This document shows, in pieces, positions 52,560-64,000 of a stretch of DNA of 64,000 nt (the stretch's first letter is position 1; each line of letters starts with the position of its first letter). The stretch is from Linanthus parryae. Lineage: Eukaryota > Streptophyta > Magnoliopsida > Ericales > Polemoniaceae. A program made the position numbers and the translations under genes. The stretch lies in NCBI GenBank assembly GCA_023055425.1, contig JALGPY010000013.1, forward strand, positions 12,933,735-12,997,734, in the 5' to 3' direction. The notes beneath the pieces are model-generated. The model saw only the letters and a program-made list of their open reading frames with translations, was not told where the DNA came from and did no database searches.

Positions 52560-53849
52560 TGTAAGGTCACATGTTTCATTGACTTGAAATACAAAGTTAT
52601 TTCAAGGCCTTGAACCAGATTTCAAATCCTTGAATCAGGTTTCACAGGCTTGAAAAAGCAAGGTCGTGAACCAATATTCAAAGACTTGAAACTGTCTGAC
52701 CTGTATGCATGTTCTGAGGGGGAGATTTTCTAAACTCTTCTAATTTGATTCTATATCTCTCACCCCTATGCTTGATGTGTTATTATTTGATGATGAAAGA
52801 CAAACTGTTTTGATATATTCTAACATCATTTAATCCATCCGTTTGACTCAATTTTGCAGGGAAATTTTATTTCCTATGTTTGCAGGATTGGTTTCCTAAT
52901 CTAGCTTTTGTAGGAAAGGAAACATTAAGAGAAGATGATTCTGTGATCAATCAGACACTCATGAGTCATGAAAATAAGGCAAGATCACAACAATATCTCT
53001 GAAGATCATGATCAACTATCCGTTGGAGAAGGCTGTGAAGAGAGTCAAAGTTGTTGCCTGCAAAACAGGAAGTTGTTGCTGAAAATCAGGGAAGATTTGC
53101 AGAGCATCAAGCTGTATAAATAGAGCTTATTTTGAAGAAACAAGATACACCACTCAACGGGCAAAAAGATAGACAAATTTCAGGATTTACAAGCATCAAA
53201 GAAGCACATCATTCTCACAATCCATCTCACAGAAGATCACTGCATTCTTCACTGCAGTTCTACACTTCAGTGTTCTTCTAAATTGCACTTCATTTGTATA
53301 TCATTCTTATACTACTTCTTTCTCTTATTCTCAAGGATTTTTCAAAGTGAACAATAGATAATTCTTAGTTAATCAGTTAGCTAGAGCAGGTACTAGATAG
53401 GTTAGACAGAACCAAAAGCTGTAACAGAGTAAGGCATATCTCTGTGCTTGAGATCTAGGGCTTAGCTTTTGATTAATAAGAATTGTGTTGAAAATCATGC
53501 AGGGAGAAGATCCATGAGGTAGAGACGTAGGTCCAAGTGGACTGAACTCTATAAATTATGTGTCTCCTGCATTTACAGTTCATTTACATACTTAGTTTTT
53601 ACAACATTCAAACTAGTCTGTTTTCAAGGGTTTGAAACTCTTTTCAAGGCCTTGTAAAAGACTTGTCTGTTTTCTTTCAAACTGTATTTTATTCCAAAGG
53701 CTTGAACTGATTTCAAGGCCTTGAACTTCACTGCTCTTCATAGAAACTCTCATCCTCTACAAGTTTTGCGAAAAGTCGACATACTCTATTCAACCCCCCC
53801 CCCCCCTAGAGTATCTGCGCTGCATATCTATCTTCATACTCCCCTTTCA
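52560..53849 (+). repeat. 3' LTR of Sirevirus
   Basis: 1290 bp, partner of 35352-36634. It has the palindrome TTCAAGGCCTTGAA at 52601 and 53712 and a near-copy at 53643. A C-run (53796-53808) differs in length from the 5' LTR, as expected for a slippery homopolymer. Confidence 0.93.
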
Positions 53850-54905
53850 TAGAGAATGCACTCTATTACTAAGAAGTAATTCGGTTGTGCTTGTGATTCA
53901 AGGTGAGTTGATATGACAAGCTTTGAGCCTTACTTATTTCGTGTCCACACGATGTTATACACGTCCCAAAATGAGTTTCATGTTTTACATGCTTTACTTG
54001 AAAGTTTATTTTACTTGTGTATTCTTTTTGAGCAATTACATGGAAAAGTTATTAATGGGTAATGACATAAAGTGGAAAGAGTTATACAGAGATCAATAAC
54101 AGACACATGTATCGTTTGGCTTCGGTCACTCGAATGTTTTTATATCGTTTGGCCTATGGTCACTCGAATGGAGTGTCGTGCTGACTTCGGTCACCCGACT
54201 CTTTCTTTTATAATAATCAGTCATTAAGGAGCCCCGAGTCGCTCTTAGTACTCACCTCTCGGGCCGCGAGTAGTCTTTAGGGGTTTCGACACTTAAGGTC
54301 TAGGTAGCTAGTTTGTCGAGCCGTCGGTTACTCCTCTCGATGCAGAAAGTAAAACATAATATTTGTTTAAGGATATATTTCTTTTCTTGGAAAAGATTAA
54401 TAAGATATTTTGGAAGGAATTGTTTGGAAAAATATAATGGAAGGAAAATAAGTGATTCGTTAACTTGAGAATCCTATGATTTTTTTTATTTCAAATAATC
54501 TTACTATTTCTTTTAAATAATGCTTTACAAGCATATTCGTGTTTACATGCTTGGCTATATCTCACTTAATATTTGTTGATGATTTTCAAACTGCGGTTTC
54601 TTTTTTTTTTCTTTTCACACCACAGGTTCCGGTGATGGAGGCATGATCTAGCTTGGGACGTTTCACTTTATTTTCCTTAGTATCAATCACACAACGATTT
54701 GACATTCACTTTTAGTTGGTAATGTTTTATGTCCGATTTGTGACACTGGATGTTGAATAATTTACATCAAGTATTTTAATTATTTATGGATTGGTAGTAG
54801 GTGTTTGATGTTCGCCTTTAAATTTCCCTGCATTGTGGAAGGAATTCCCGAGTGCGGAGTGGCACCTCTTCGAATTCATAGGGGGTGAAATTTGGGGGTG
54901 TTACA
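53850..54905 (-). repeat. Part of a gypsy-type LTR (probable host of the Sirevirus)
   Basis: Ends ...AAATTTGGGGGTGTTACA at 54905, whose complement TGTAACACCCCCAAATTT is a typical plant gypsy LTR start. GGTTCCGGTGATGGAGGCAT (54626-54645) is also a phrase met in such LTRs. TATCGTTTGGC..CGGTCACTCGAATG is repeated around 54109-54175. The other end should lie left of 35347, but I could not recognise it. No purine tract follows at 54906, so this would be a 5' or solo LTR. Confidence 0.45.
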
Positions 54906-56637
54906 TAATGGACTAATTTAAATAGACATCCTAACGTTGTTCAGCCTACTTTACATTTTAATAACATGAATAGGACATTTAGAATGCTTTTAGGTTCACT
55001 CATATGTTCGAGAGTGTCCATGGATCTAGTCTAGGAGTATATATCGCAATCATTTATAAAAGTTAGCTAGGTTGGTAAACAGACACCCTTCACCCAACAA
55101 AGTTTGAATTGTGGGGACTAAATGTGCATGTAATTCATACACATCATATATTTATTTTATCAAAGGTTCGACTAATTTATATGTTTCTGGCCAATCCAAC
55201 TGCAATAACGAAAGCGGAAGAAATCAGTGGATTCATGATAAGGTCCTTGTGCCAAAAAAATGGTTAATGATACAATCAACCAACGACCGCAACCCTCGTG
55301 TTTAGAAGCCATCTTTAAATTTAGAACCCTAAACAGACTGCCAGAAATACATGTCACTTAACCAATGAAAGATGATGGAGAGTTGGCCAAAATTGGCACT
55401 AAAGACTTTTTGAGAGATCTCCGCCAAATCACATGTATGGCTATCGAAATCTTGAGCATGGACAAATTGTTTTCTATTTCACAGGGGCTTGTAATATCTT
55501 TTTATGATATTGTAAATATCGATCGATAAACCTTTTGAATTTTATTAACAAAAGAAATATGACTTTACACTAAGACGAACAGTTCTTACTCTACTTTATT
55601 TTTGTTACCTTTTAGCTGGATAATGACATAAAATTGTTCAATTTTGGTTATGGACTTTGGATTTCATCATTGATGAGGGTTCAAATGTTATGAATTTTTT
55701 CAAGGGTAATCGACTGTGTGTAATGTTACGTATTTACATAATGTCAATTGGGCTCCCCTGTGATTATTGCAAATCCAACTAGGTACCACTGCTGTCAAAT
55801 TTTCACAAAATTTTGAAATGAAGTAGTTTCCCTCAACATATACTAAATATTCTTTTAGCTGTCATTCTCTTCTTCTTCCCTCACACACACACACACAATC
55901 CTAAGCCTACTCCCAACACACCAAAAAACCGCCTCCAGACACCAATCTATCAACCCAACCAGTTCACGACCATAATATTTTTTTCTCGAACCCAAATAAA
56001 CACGTTCTTATATTCCATTCTCTCTCTTCCTCACAATCAACCATCCAAAAAAAATGTATAAATTAATTCCAACAATTTCATCCAAACTAGATCTTCCTAA
56101 ATTCATCACTGATGCACCCACCCACCACCTGCCAAGAAGAAGACCACCAACCCAGCCAGCTCATATTCGAACCCCCCACCCCCAACTGCACCATTAAGAC
56201 CATTAGTCGATCAATTGCAGTTGGCATGACAACCGCTTCCAATGCCAATGGACCACATATATCTCTCCCGATCTAGTAGCATCCGGTATAAACATCGCCA
56301 ATCGACACCCTGTGCATTCTCCATATGGGTTTTGAACCAAAAAAAAACCCTTTAACCAATCTTATTTTCTTTGATCTTTCCATGTTTTTATGGAAGTGAA
56401 AGGGGTTTGAGGTTCTAGACAGGAATGACTTGGTAAGTTGGTTGGGTTCAATCTTGATTTTTGGTTTGTTCTAATTCAGGTCTGATTCGTTTCAACTGAG
56501 GCTCGATTTTGATTGATTTGTGGTGGTGCTGGTGGGTGGGGGTCATGGTAGTGGTTGGCGCACTGGTACATTTTTTGTTAAGGGGGGGGGGAGAATAAAT
56601 GTGGGTTTATGGTGGGTGAGTCTTTTTAAGTGTAAGT
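54906..56637. other. Unassigned sequence
   Basis: No gene family recognised. Contains a short (AC)n microsatellite at 55881-55897 and a C/A-rich, then G/T-rich low-complexity zone (55890-56600). ORFs of about 60 codons near 55111-55357 are unsupported. Confidence 0.4.
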
Positions 56638-56899
56638 TACCACTCTGTCTCTTATCCTTCTCCCCCAAGTTATATTTTTAACTCGTATATGGGTCAATTT
56701 GGCCTGGTGATTTGGATCGCAAATCAATGCAATTGTTTGATATTTTTCACCGTGTTATAGAGCGACATTTTCTCTACAACACCATGAAATGATTATAGAA
56801 AAGATTGCACCATTTTTCTATCTAAATCACCGGGTCAAAGTGACCCTGTGAATGGTGGTAAAAGTCTGAATGGGGAGAAAGACAAGAGACAGAGTGGTA
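56638..56899. mobile_element. Foldback MITE (262 bp)
   Basis: Arms TACCACTCTGTCTCTT.TCCTTCTCCCC at 56638-56665 and its complement at 56872-56899. A second, inner pair (GGGTCAATTTGGCCTGGTGATTTGGAT and complement of ATCTAAATCACCGGGTCAAAGTGACCC, 56691-56717 and 56820-56846) extends the hairpin. Superfamily undetermined. Confidence 0.75.
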
Positions 56900-59238
56900 G
56901 TAGATAATTCGTGACAAAATGGATGGAATATCATTCCGTCCCGTTAATCGAGGAGTACATAGCTCCACTAATTTTTCATAAAGGAGGATACATAGTGTCA
57001 GTTATAATATTACACGACTACTCATTGGGATTATGCCGAAACATAAGGGTGCACATTGTTTGAAGTATAAAAAGCAGAATCACATAGCCACACAGAGGAA
57101 TGAAAATATCAGCCATCCAGAACACTATATTGGAAATCAGTTGATCCATGTGACTAGTTGTTTGCCTCTCTTACTAATAAAACAACTTAAGAGAGACTTT
57201 TTTTATTGTGTTAGCACGAGTTCTCAATAATCAAGTTTTTATGCGAAGTAAAAGTGATTTGATAGGGCTAGCCTTGATTTGACATCTGAATTCGAATCTG
57301 GCTACAATTTGAGTATCAGTTAATAAGGTTTTGTTTTGAGTTGATTTTTCACGCTTGAAAATAGAGACTCTATGATGGAAGGCTAGTGTCAATGCGTAAA
57401 ATGTCTGCTCTGCAAGGGGCTCCGTCTTGGTGTACATCCTCCACTTGCGTTTACCAAAGATCTAACCTCATATGACATTAACTCATACTATTTGTGGATC
57501 CGATGAAGAGAATACCATATCTTACCAGGAGAATGGTACAAGACAAAAGGTTTTATGTTTACATAGAGAGAGAGGATAGGATTCTTGAGGTCGCAGAGTT
57601 GAAACCAAGCACAAAAAGAGAGGCAAGAGATCATGGCTTTGTTGGTTGCTGATGGAGCAATAGGTACTGTTGTGGCCTTATGGGAAGGTACGAACCTGTA
57701 GGAAAGCTAGCATGGGTCGTGCCCCCCCCCCTAGGATTTAGCTTATCAGTATCTATATGCTTATGTATCCCTAGGTTTAAGGGTTTTGAACACCATTTTT
57801 CAAATGTGGCCCTCTCCAGATTTTAGGCTTCACTAGTGACTTGATAAACTTACCTTGGTATGTTCCAATCATAATTTTTTATTGGTCGAAATATGTTGGT
57901 TGTTAGTATATATTTTATTACAAACTCAGTTATATTATAAAAATGTCTGTTTAATTTCATTAATCACGTAGAAGACTACATAGAAATGTATTTAATGAAC
58001 AGTAATTAGTACTTTGACATTGTGTAAGTGGAATTATTGTTAGTTGGAATCATACACCATTTCAACAGTACTTTTTTCTTCTCCCACCCCCTTAAAAGAA
58101 ATCCATGTGTCCGTCTCTGCTTATGGGTAGTATCTGGAAAATATTTTAGGGAGTTCCAGGAGGATAAGAGAATTCAAAAACCAAAGTGGGCAATTTTCAT
58201 ACATAATTTCCTACCTGCATTTTTGGTTATATTTAAAGGAGCTGAAACCGTAATAGAACAGCTTGACATAGAAATGCCTCGCTACACATGCAAAACAGGT
58301 CCAAAAACTACTTCATACTATTTGGATATTTAGAATATTTTCCTCGGGAAAATACAGGTATTGGACAACCATAAGACCTCTTACTTTTGCATATTTTTAT
58401 AATCAAGCCACTAGCTTCAATTAAATCAATTCAACTTCGAGGAAAGATTCACATGACCAATGAAACGAAAAGTGTTGGGAAAATTTCACGCATCGGGTGG
58501 AACTAAAATCACTTCTACTTTAACATCCTCTAAATGGGCTTAGTCCCACATTACACCACTACTTTCAATAGCTCATGTTACCCCCTCTATTAGACATGAG
58601 CGTAAAATTGCCACATCTTTCCAATCTCCTTGTGTAAGAAAGTGGTTTATGTAATTGTTAATATCAATTACCTACAATTCACTGATTATGAAATTGGTGG
58701 TTCAACTACACTTTTCGTACTCCTATTTTACGGGTCTGTCATTCTTTTCTGTGTTTTTATACGTCTGTGAGTTCCCTCGTATCATCCTTTCATCGGTTCA
58801 TCCATCTGAATTCCTTACAAGACTAATGGAAAAGTACTATAATATAATGATGGGGCATTCAATGAAGCGAAAGGGAGCTTCGGGACAAAAGTTGGACCAG
58901 AGGACAATATAATACAAGCCTTAGAAGTGAATGGTGATGAGATGCATTTAATATCGGCATATCAATGTGAGATAAGTTCAAAAATAAAATGTGCTAACAC
59001 TCATTTACCAAAATTAAGTACCCACTCCAACTCACATATGGGCAACATTGCTTAAAGTAAGACATTATAAACGCATGGGTATAAATGTTCAGGTAAAGCT
59101 ATTAGGAGAAGAAGCTGAGGTTGCAGAGCAATGTATAAAGTCTATGCTTCTTCTCAACTATTGAGCAGGACAATCCATGACATTCGGTCAGCCTCCTAAC
59201 TGTAATTAGGAACAAGAAATATAGACTAATCAAAATAA
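56900..59238. other. Unassigned sequence
   Basis: No recognisable gene. Weak possibilities only: an ATG at 57633 opening 18 codons (MALLVADGAIGTVVALW) up to a GGTACG donor-like site, and a 101-codon ORF at 58028-58333 without family resemblance. Confidence 0.35.
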
Positions 59239-59440
59239 AACAACAACAAAAATGAGAGAGTCTAAGCCTCAAATTCTTATATGATCTTCTCACTTCCCAC
59301 AACAACATGAAGTAACAACAGAAATAACACATACCTTTCAATTATTAAAAGAGCAAACAACAACAAAAATAAGTGAGTGTAAACCTCAAAATTTGTATGA
59401 TCATCTCACTTCCCAAAAGATGGAGCAACAAAAGATGAGT
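59239..59440. repeat. Diverged tandem duplication, about 117-bp period
   Basis: AACAACAACAAAAAT...TCTAAGCCTCAAATT.TTATATGATC.TCTCACTTCCCA at about 59239-59300 recurs at 59356-59416 with substitutions. Confidence 0.65.
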
Positions 59441-60559
59441 TAACTTCTTAGCAGCGGATTTCTTCTAGACGCCATCACATATGAGTTCAGGCGTACCATT
59501 CAGTACTGACACACATTCAAAGTGGTAATATATGTTAGCAGATGAGCCAGTATAAGTGTGATGTTGCATCACCTAACGACAACACAAAACCAAGTCGCAA
59601 GCACAAGATGTTTTCTGTTAGATTTAAAAATAAGCTAGGCATATGTTATAGGATGAGCATAATGTAGTGTGGCACTACCATTGCATATGCCTGCAAAAAT
59701 CTTTCATATAAGAGCAGCAACAGCCTGTGCACAATCGAAATAATAATGATAAAAAAGAAGAGGATTCACCTTACATCAAAATTTTAGAAAATATCTTGAT
59801 TCTATTTCTAAATACCAGAAAAATTATTAAATTTAGTCACTTTAAGTCATCTATCTCTGATGCTCCTTTACACCTCATACATGGAAAAGTGAATTGATAC
59901 CAAGTAGATTTACACTCAATTATGTATTGAACGTGAAACATAAAAATTGATCGTGTTTACAATGTGACACAAAAAACATAACTAATATTAATAGTAAGAG
60001 GGGACTCTACTCATCCATTTCTCTTGAGGGCCCAATACAGATTGATGAGGGCCATGGGAAATGCCAAGGAAGCCTCATGCTCAGTGTATTTACAATTCAT
60101 TATAAATACCTCCTATTTACCATTGTGGAATTGTCCTCCCAATCCTGAACATGTTCAAAGAAGTTTTTGAGGAAGATATATAATGACCAAGAGGTGTCGT
60201 CATAAGGCCTACTTCCCAGTGGAGACACCCAGTTTTAGATATCCAAGAATATAGTAGGAAAGTAATTTCCTTATCCGTTTCCACCACATTTAATAAAATT
60301 ATCGATTGCTGCGGATTAACATCATTTTTTATGAAGTATTCGCTGAGTGTCAGTAGAGCTGGTGGGTTGTTAGGGGAGCATCTTGGTTGCTGGAGATGGT
60401 ATCACCAGCAATATGGTGGTGAAGCTGAGTAAAGTAGCTAACTCGAATAGAATGCGGCCAAAGTCGAGGGTGGTCCACCAACCCACGGCAACGATAAATG
60501 ACAGGTTCGATCATCGCTTTCGAGGAGCAATATTTGCTCGTGCAAATTAATGATATTCG
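59441..60559. other. Unassigned sequence
   Basis: AT-rich with no recognised gene or element. The 88-codon minus ORF at 60438-60704 runs into the solo LTR and is not supported. Confidence 0.35.
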
Positions 60560-61109
60560 TGTTGGAGATTAAACTTGGTTTAGCCCAATAAATAAAATGT
60601 CCAAGTGGTATATTCTGATTTAGAAATGCTAGGGAACCAACCAATATCTCCCACTCATCTCCCACCCAATTATAAACTTGGAAACAATAATATTCATTTG
60701 GCATGATTGCATTTTTCTATATGGAAGGTTGGAGATATCTGGGAGATATTGGTTGGTTCCCTAACTTTTCTCATTCTGATTATTAGTTAGTTGTCCAAAT
60801 ATTTGTCGCCCAATTGCATTAGTAAGCCCGCACTCATAGTTTGTCTAGATTCATTGTCTCTAGTGGAGATAATTCTAGAGATGAACTTATGTAGAATGTT
60901 GTATAGAAACTCATAGATATTTTGGTCGAAGAACTTTGTGGAAGGAATGATGCTGAGAATATTCCTTCCTCATTCACTTATAAATAGATTGTACCTCCAT
61001 TAATTTCGATCAAGCAAAAACAATAGAAGTTCCTCTTTCACTTGTGTTTCCATATTCTCTCTCTAACATTTCCACTAAAAAGCCTACTAATCTGTTCCTA
61101 CACCCAACA
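60560..61109 (+). repeat. Copia solo LTR (550 bp)
   Basis: TGTTGGAGATTAAACTTGG...CCTACACCCAACA with the copia-type TGTTGG/CCAACA ends, and TATAAATAG at 60979-60987. Flanks ATTCG (60555-60559) and ATCTG (61110-61114) are only a weak target duplication. No primer-binding site follows and no polypurine tract precedes, so it is a solo LTR left by LTR-LTR recombination. It contains a strong hairpin. Confidence 0.7.
60631..60762. repeat. Perfect 23-bp inverted repeat within solo LTR
   Basis: AGGGAACCAACCAATATCTCCCA at 60631-60653 and its exact complement at 60740-60762, spacer 86 bp. Imperfect pairing continues outward (ATTCTGATT words on both sides). It may be a small MITE inserted in the LTR or an inverted duplication in U3. 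Confidence 0.85.
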
Positions 61110-62344
61110 ATCTGGTGGGCAATATCATATTACAAATGAAGTTTAAGTCAGCAATTTGGCATTCAAGAATTTGTTGTGGAGCATCATTAGGCTAAGGTTT
61201 TTGAACAGAGAGAGGATACGAACCTTAAACTTCTCGTCGCTCATCCGTCACAGCATAATCCTCTTCATATCAACATGGCACAAATGCTCCTCCATATAGT
61301 CATCGAAAGCCGCAAGTAGACCGCGAGTGAGCTCCCTCGACTCATCGGTTGGGCGTCTCTGGTTTACCCTCCCCGAAATTTTACTCAGCACATAACCTTC
61401 TTCCATCGTGATCCACCGGCCATGTCGAGATACTAGACTCATATCGGTGCCTCTCTAGCGAACAACCGTGGTCGAAATCTCAGATCGAGTGTTCCACCCA
61501 CATTGAACTAATAAATTTTAGTTTAACTTCTTCAACATCACCATCTATAACAGGGTAGTTGTATGTCCTCTTACCATGGGGTGTTGAGTCCCTGAGGATT
61601 TCTATTTTTCGGCTTATCGACCGTAGACAACATCGGGAGTTTTGGGCTGGAAAGCGGGTCCTTTCTTCTTATTCTTCTGGTCCTTCTTCTTCACCCCCCC
61701 CCCATCGTAATGGGGTATACCTAACCCTAATTTGGCAACAAAATCCTCCGCCGAGATATGAGGAATGAGCGAGTGAGAATGTCATCAAACGGAATAATGG
61801 AACAATCCTCCAATCAGTCTCTCGCAAAAAAGGAAAGGGTTGTAGTCAATCAGAAGTCTGACACCGTCTCGTTTCTTTTTCAAACCATCTTCTATATTAG
61901 CTAGGTTTGACCTTTCAAATCATATTCTATACTTTTTATCTAAAAACTATTCATATAAAAATAGGGGGAAAACGCTTTCATGCCCATAACAATCATTATT
62001 AGTCTAATTTTTCGGGAAGCAAACTTGCAGGCTCGTGAATCTCAAATAGCAACTTTTAAAATTACAACTGAATTGAAAACTCCTAATCCCTTAGATCTTA
62101 AAAACTTAGAGAAGACTTAATCTCTAATCCAACTGTTTAAGGAGACACTTTCGCCGACCTTTTTGTTACAACATTTATTTGGACGGCTATGCTTTCTAGC
62201 TTTTTAATTTTATGGCACTATAGTTATCGAGATTCTTAAATGTATTTGCGACTGTTAGATTGCAAGAAAAATTATGGAAATCTGAAAATTAATCTTTTCA
62301 CATTGCATATACTTCCCCAAAGTTTCGACTATACATTTTTTTGG
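61110..62344. other. Unassigned sequence
   Basis: A minus-strand ORF at 61248-61442 (64 codons, MSLVSRHGRWITMEEGYVLS..., with LTRGLLAAFDDYMEEHLCHV) has protein-like composition and could be an exon remnant, but I do not recognise it. The zone 61580-61700 has a C-run and Ser/Pro coding by chance. Confidence 0.35.
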
Positions 62345-63112
62345 GGAACAATTGCACCATAGGTACCCAAAGTTTACTTTTTTCGGCAAGTGGGTACCAA
62401 ACTTTAAAACCACGCAGTCACGGCGCAGAATTTAAAAATCATCCAATTGAAAACCCTTCCGTTAACTTTTCATCCATATTGGACGGAATAATGTCAAAAG
62501 ACTACCGCACCCCCTCATTTTTGCCCATATTTTTTTTTTATAAAAATGCAAGTTTTACGAAAAAAACAAAAAAATATTATAAATATTAGAATTTTAATTT
62601 AATAATTCAGATATAAGTACAATAGCATATATTTTTATAAAAGTAACAAGCCTACATATATATTCATGAAATATACAAATTATTACAATGAAAAACTATT
62701 CAAGAACGCCATGTGTGACATCAAAATTGACGGATATGTGTTAATGAAACATATTTCGTATATTGAAATGATGTAAAGTACGTAGGTTTGTTATTTCGAT
62801 GAAAATATGTGACATTATATTACATTTATATGAATTATTAAATTAAAGTTTTACTATTTTTAATATTCTGAGGTTTTAGGTTGATACTTTTTTGATTTGT
62901 TAGTAAAACTTACCATTTAAAATAAATAAGGGTGAAAATAAGGGGTACAATAGTCTTCTTAAATTATTTCATCCAATATGGACTTAAGTTAACAAAATGG
63001 TACCTAATTGAACGATTTTTTAAAATTTTGGGACCGTTACTGCATGGTTTTTAAGTTTGGGTGCCCACTTGCCGGAAAAACGAATTTTGTATACTTGCGG
63101 TGCAAATTTTTT
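62345..63112. mobile_element. Long-arm foldback MITE, MULE-like (about 770 bp)
   Basis: Left arm 62351-62530 and right arm 62930-63107 are inverted repeats of about 180 bp. Matching words include ATTGCACC, GGCAAGTGGG.ACC, AAACTTTAAAACCA, GTTAACTT and TCCATATTGGA (complements on the right). The centre is AT-rich and non-coding. Long arms of this type are usual in Mutator-like foldback elements. A/T-rich flanks hide any target duplication. Confidence 0.75.
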
Positions 63113-64000
63113 TTTTTTAATAACCAAATCTCTCATATATTTTTTGATGTACATGTTTGACATTTAAGAATCTCTATACCTATATAATTTTAGGACATTA
63201 TAGCTCTCGAGATTTAGGTATCGAACAATTATTTTCATCCAACTTTGACCCATTTTATTTTCTTGTACATTTGGAATCTTGGAGAGATAAAATATGTTCT
63301 GGAAACTTGTGCTTCAATACAAAATCATATTTTCATATTCTTAAACCTCATCCTCAATTGACGAGAAACTGACTGTGAAGTTGACCCATTGAAAGATGTC
63401 ATCATAATCTTAACTTTCTAATATGACTTATCAGATGACCTAATTGACCAAAACGTCATCATGGAAAGTTGTTCAAAATAACATTTTAAATGTAAGAGTC
63501 AAGTTTTGACCAATTTTGGCTGTTTAAAAATCCTATTTTGACTGAACTGTATATGAGGGGCGAATTGGTAATCTTGTAACAACTTAAATTGAACAGTCAA
63601 ATTATAACCATGGGCATGACCTCATGACTCTGTATCAGCTTCCTGATATCTATAGTCAACCTCTATCTATCTTAGCTGAAATTGACGAAAAGCCAACTTT
63701 AGGGGCCTTTCTAGAGTTTCACTAAACTGCAAAGACCTAAATACAATTATGTGGAAGTTGTAGAATTCAATAGTAAATGTATCGGGAAGTAATGGGGATC
63801 ACGTCTGCATATTAGTAGACATGACTGAGTATGATTGGAGGGTTCATGCATAGTCAGGGACTATACTAAAGAATCTGGGATTGTCATGGGCAAAATAGTA
63901 AATTTAGTTAGGGAGTCAGTATGGCATCTACATTTTTTTGAGAAATGCATCTACATAATGCATATACCTTTAGAGGACATGTGTTAATAGCATGTAGTTG
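63113..64000. other. Unassigned sequence, possibly part of an old LTR
   Basis: No gene recognised. Phrases such as AATTGACGAAAAGCCAACTTTAGG and GTGGAAGTTGTAGAATTCAA (63680-63770) are reminiscent of gypsy LTRs. The stretch 63183-63225 weakly repeats 62206-62250 (ATAG.T.TCGAGATT), directly flanking the MITE. Confidence 0.3.

Larger units (their letters stand above)
35352..53849 (+). mobile_element. Sirevirus-type Ty1/copia retrotransposon, degenerate, hosting a nested copia
   Basis: LTRs at 35352-36634 and 52560-53849 with internal sequence in the order primer-binding site, gag with two zinc knuckles, protease, integrase, RT, RNase H, a third ORF, AAAAAGGGGGAG and polypurine tract. About 10 kb without the inserted 8.5-kb element at 42603-51107. 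GAGAG (35347-35351) and TAGAG (53850-53854) are the likely target duplication with one change. An extra ORF after pol and long gag point to the Sirevirus lineage. Many stops, frameshifts and an RNase H deletion show it is dead. Confidence 0.92.

Noticed and set aside
57633..57700. First exon of a host gene (MALLVADGAIGTVVALW then a GGTACG donor)
   Set aside because: Only 18 codons, no recognisable downstream exon within several kb, no homologue I can name.
59102..59341. 79-codon minus ORF rich in Cys/Phe/Leu
   Set aside because: Overlaps a diverged tandem duplication and has low-complexity composition.

Overview
This is nuclear DNA from a flowering plant, probably a eudicot, in repeat-rich and probably heterochromatic territory. 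The evidence is the repeat content: Ty1/copia and Ty3/gypsy LTR retrotransposons with plant-type primer-binding sites complementary to initiator tRNA-Met, a CACTA transposon with a plant-specific protein, a plant-type Helitron, and several foldback MITEs. I found no intact cellular gene, rRNA or credible functional tRNA. Almost every ORF is a retroelement gene, a broken piece of one, or a chance ORF in an LTR. The species is not identifiable from what I can see.

Layout. 1-3731: 5' part of a minus-strand copia element (family C1: LTR, leader, start of gag), cut by the window edge. It sits in the 3' part of a Ty3/gypsy-like element (3732-12790: ORF remnant, A-rich 3' UTR, polypurine tract, 3' LTR), which also took a three-LTR non-autonomous element (4286-8524, target duplication CTAGT) and a 190-bp MITE. 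13054-16324: non-autonomous Helitron carrying a poly(A) micro-insertion and a tRNA-like stretch. About 17880-22456: CACTA material, namely one right terminus at 18432 and, after a copia LTR scrap, a second CACTA whose accessory gene is readable over five exons and whose large intron holds an antisense fragment of a PERK-type receptor kinase gene. 22929-34008: a rearranged, divergent copia remnant (C3), split at its right LTR by a 7.7-kb LARD (25620-33323, target duplication GTTTT). 34361-35120: MITE.

35352-53849: an old Sirevirus-type copia (LTRs about 1.28 kb, gag with two zinc knuckles, pol, and a third envelope-like/plant-transposon-protein ORF). A younger family-C1 copia (42603-51107) is inserted in that third ORF with a perfect TTAAG target duplication. 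The inner element has every canonical domain but is broken by three in-frame stops and one frameshift. 53850-54905 looks like part of a gypsy LTR that received the Sirevirus.

54906-64000: low-content DNA with two more foldback elements, a copia solo LTR (60560-61109) and no recognisable genes.

The nesting gives relative ages: the gypsy-like remnant, C3 and Sirevirus hosts are older than the three-LTR element, LARD and C1 insertions. All coding elements seen are defective here. The best leads are the three-LTR element with exchanged U3 modules and tRNA-like boxes, the PERK capture by CACTA, a palindrome dispersed through the Sirevirus, and LTR mosaicism in family C1.
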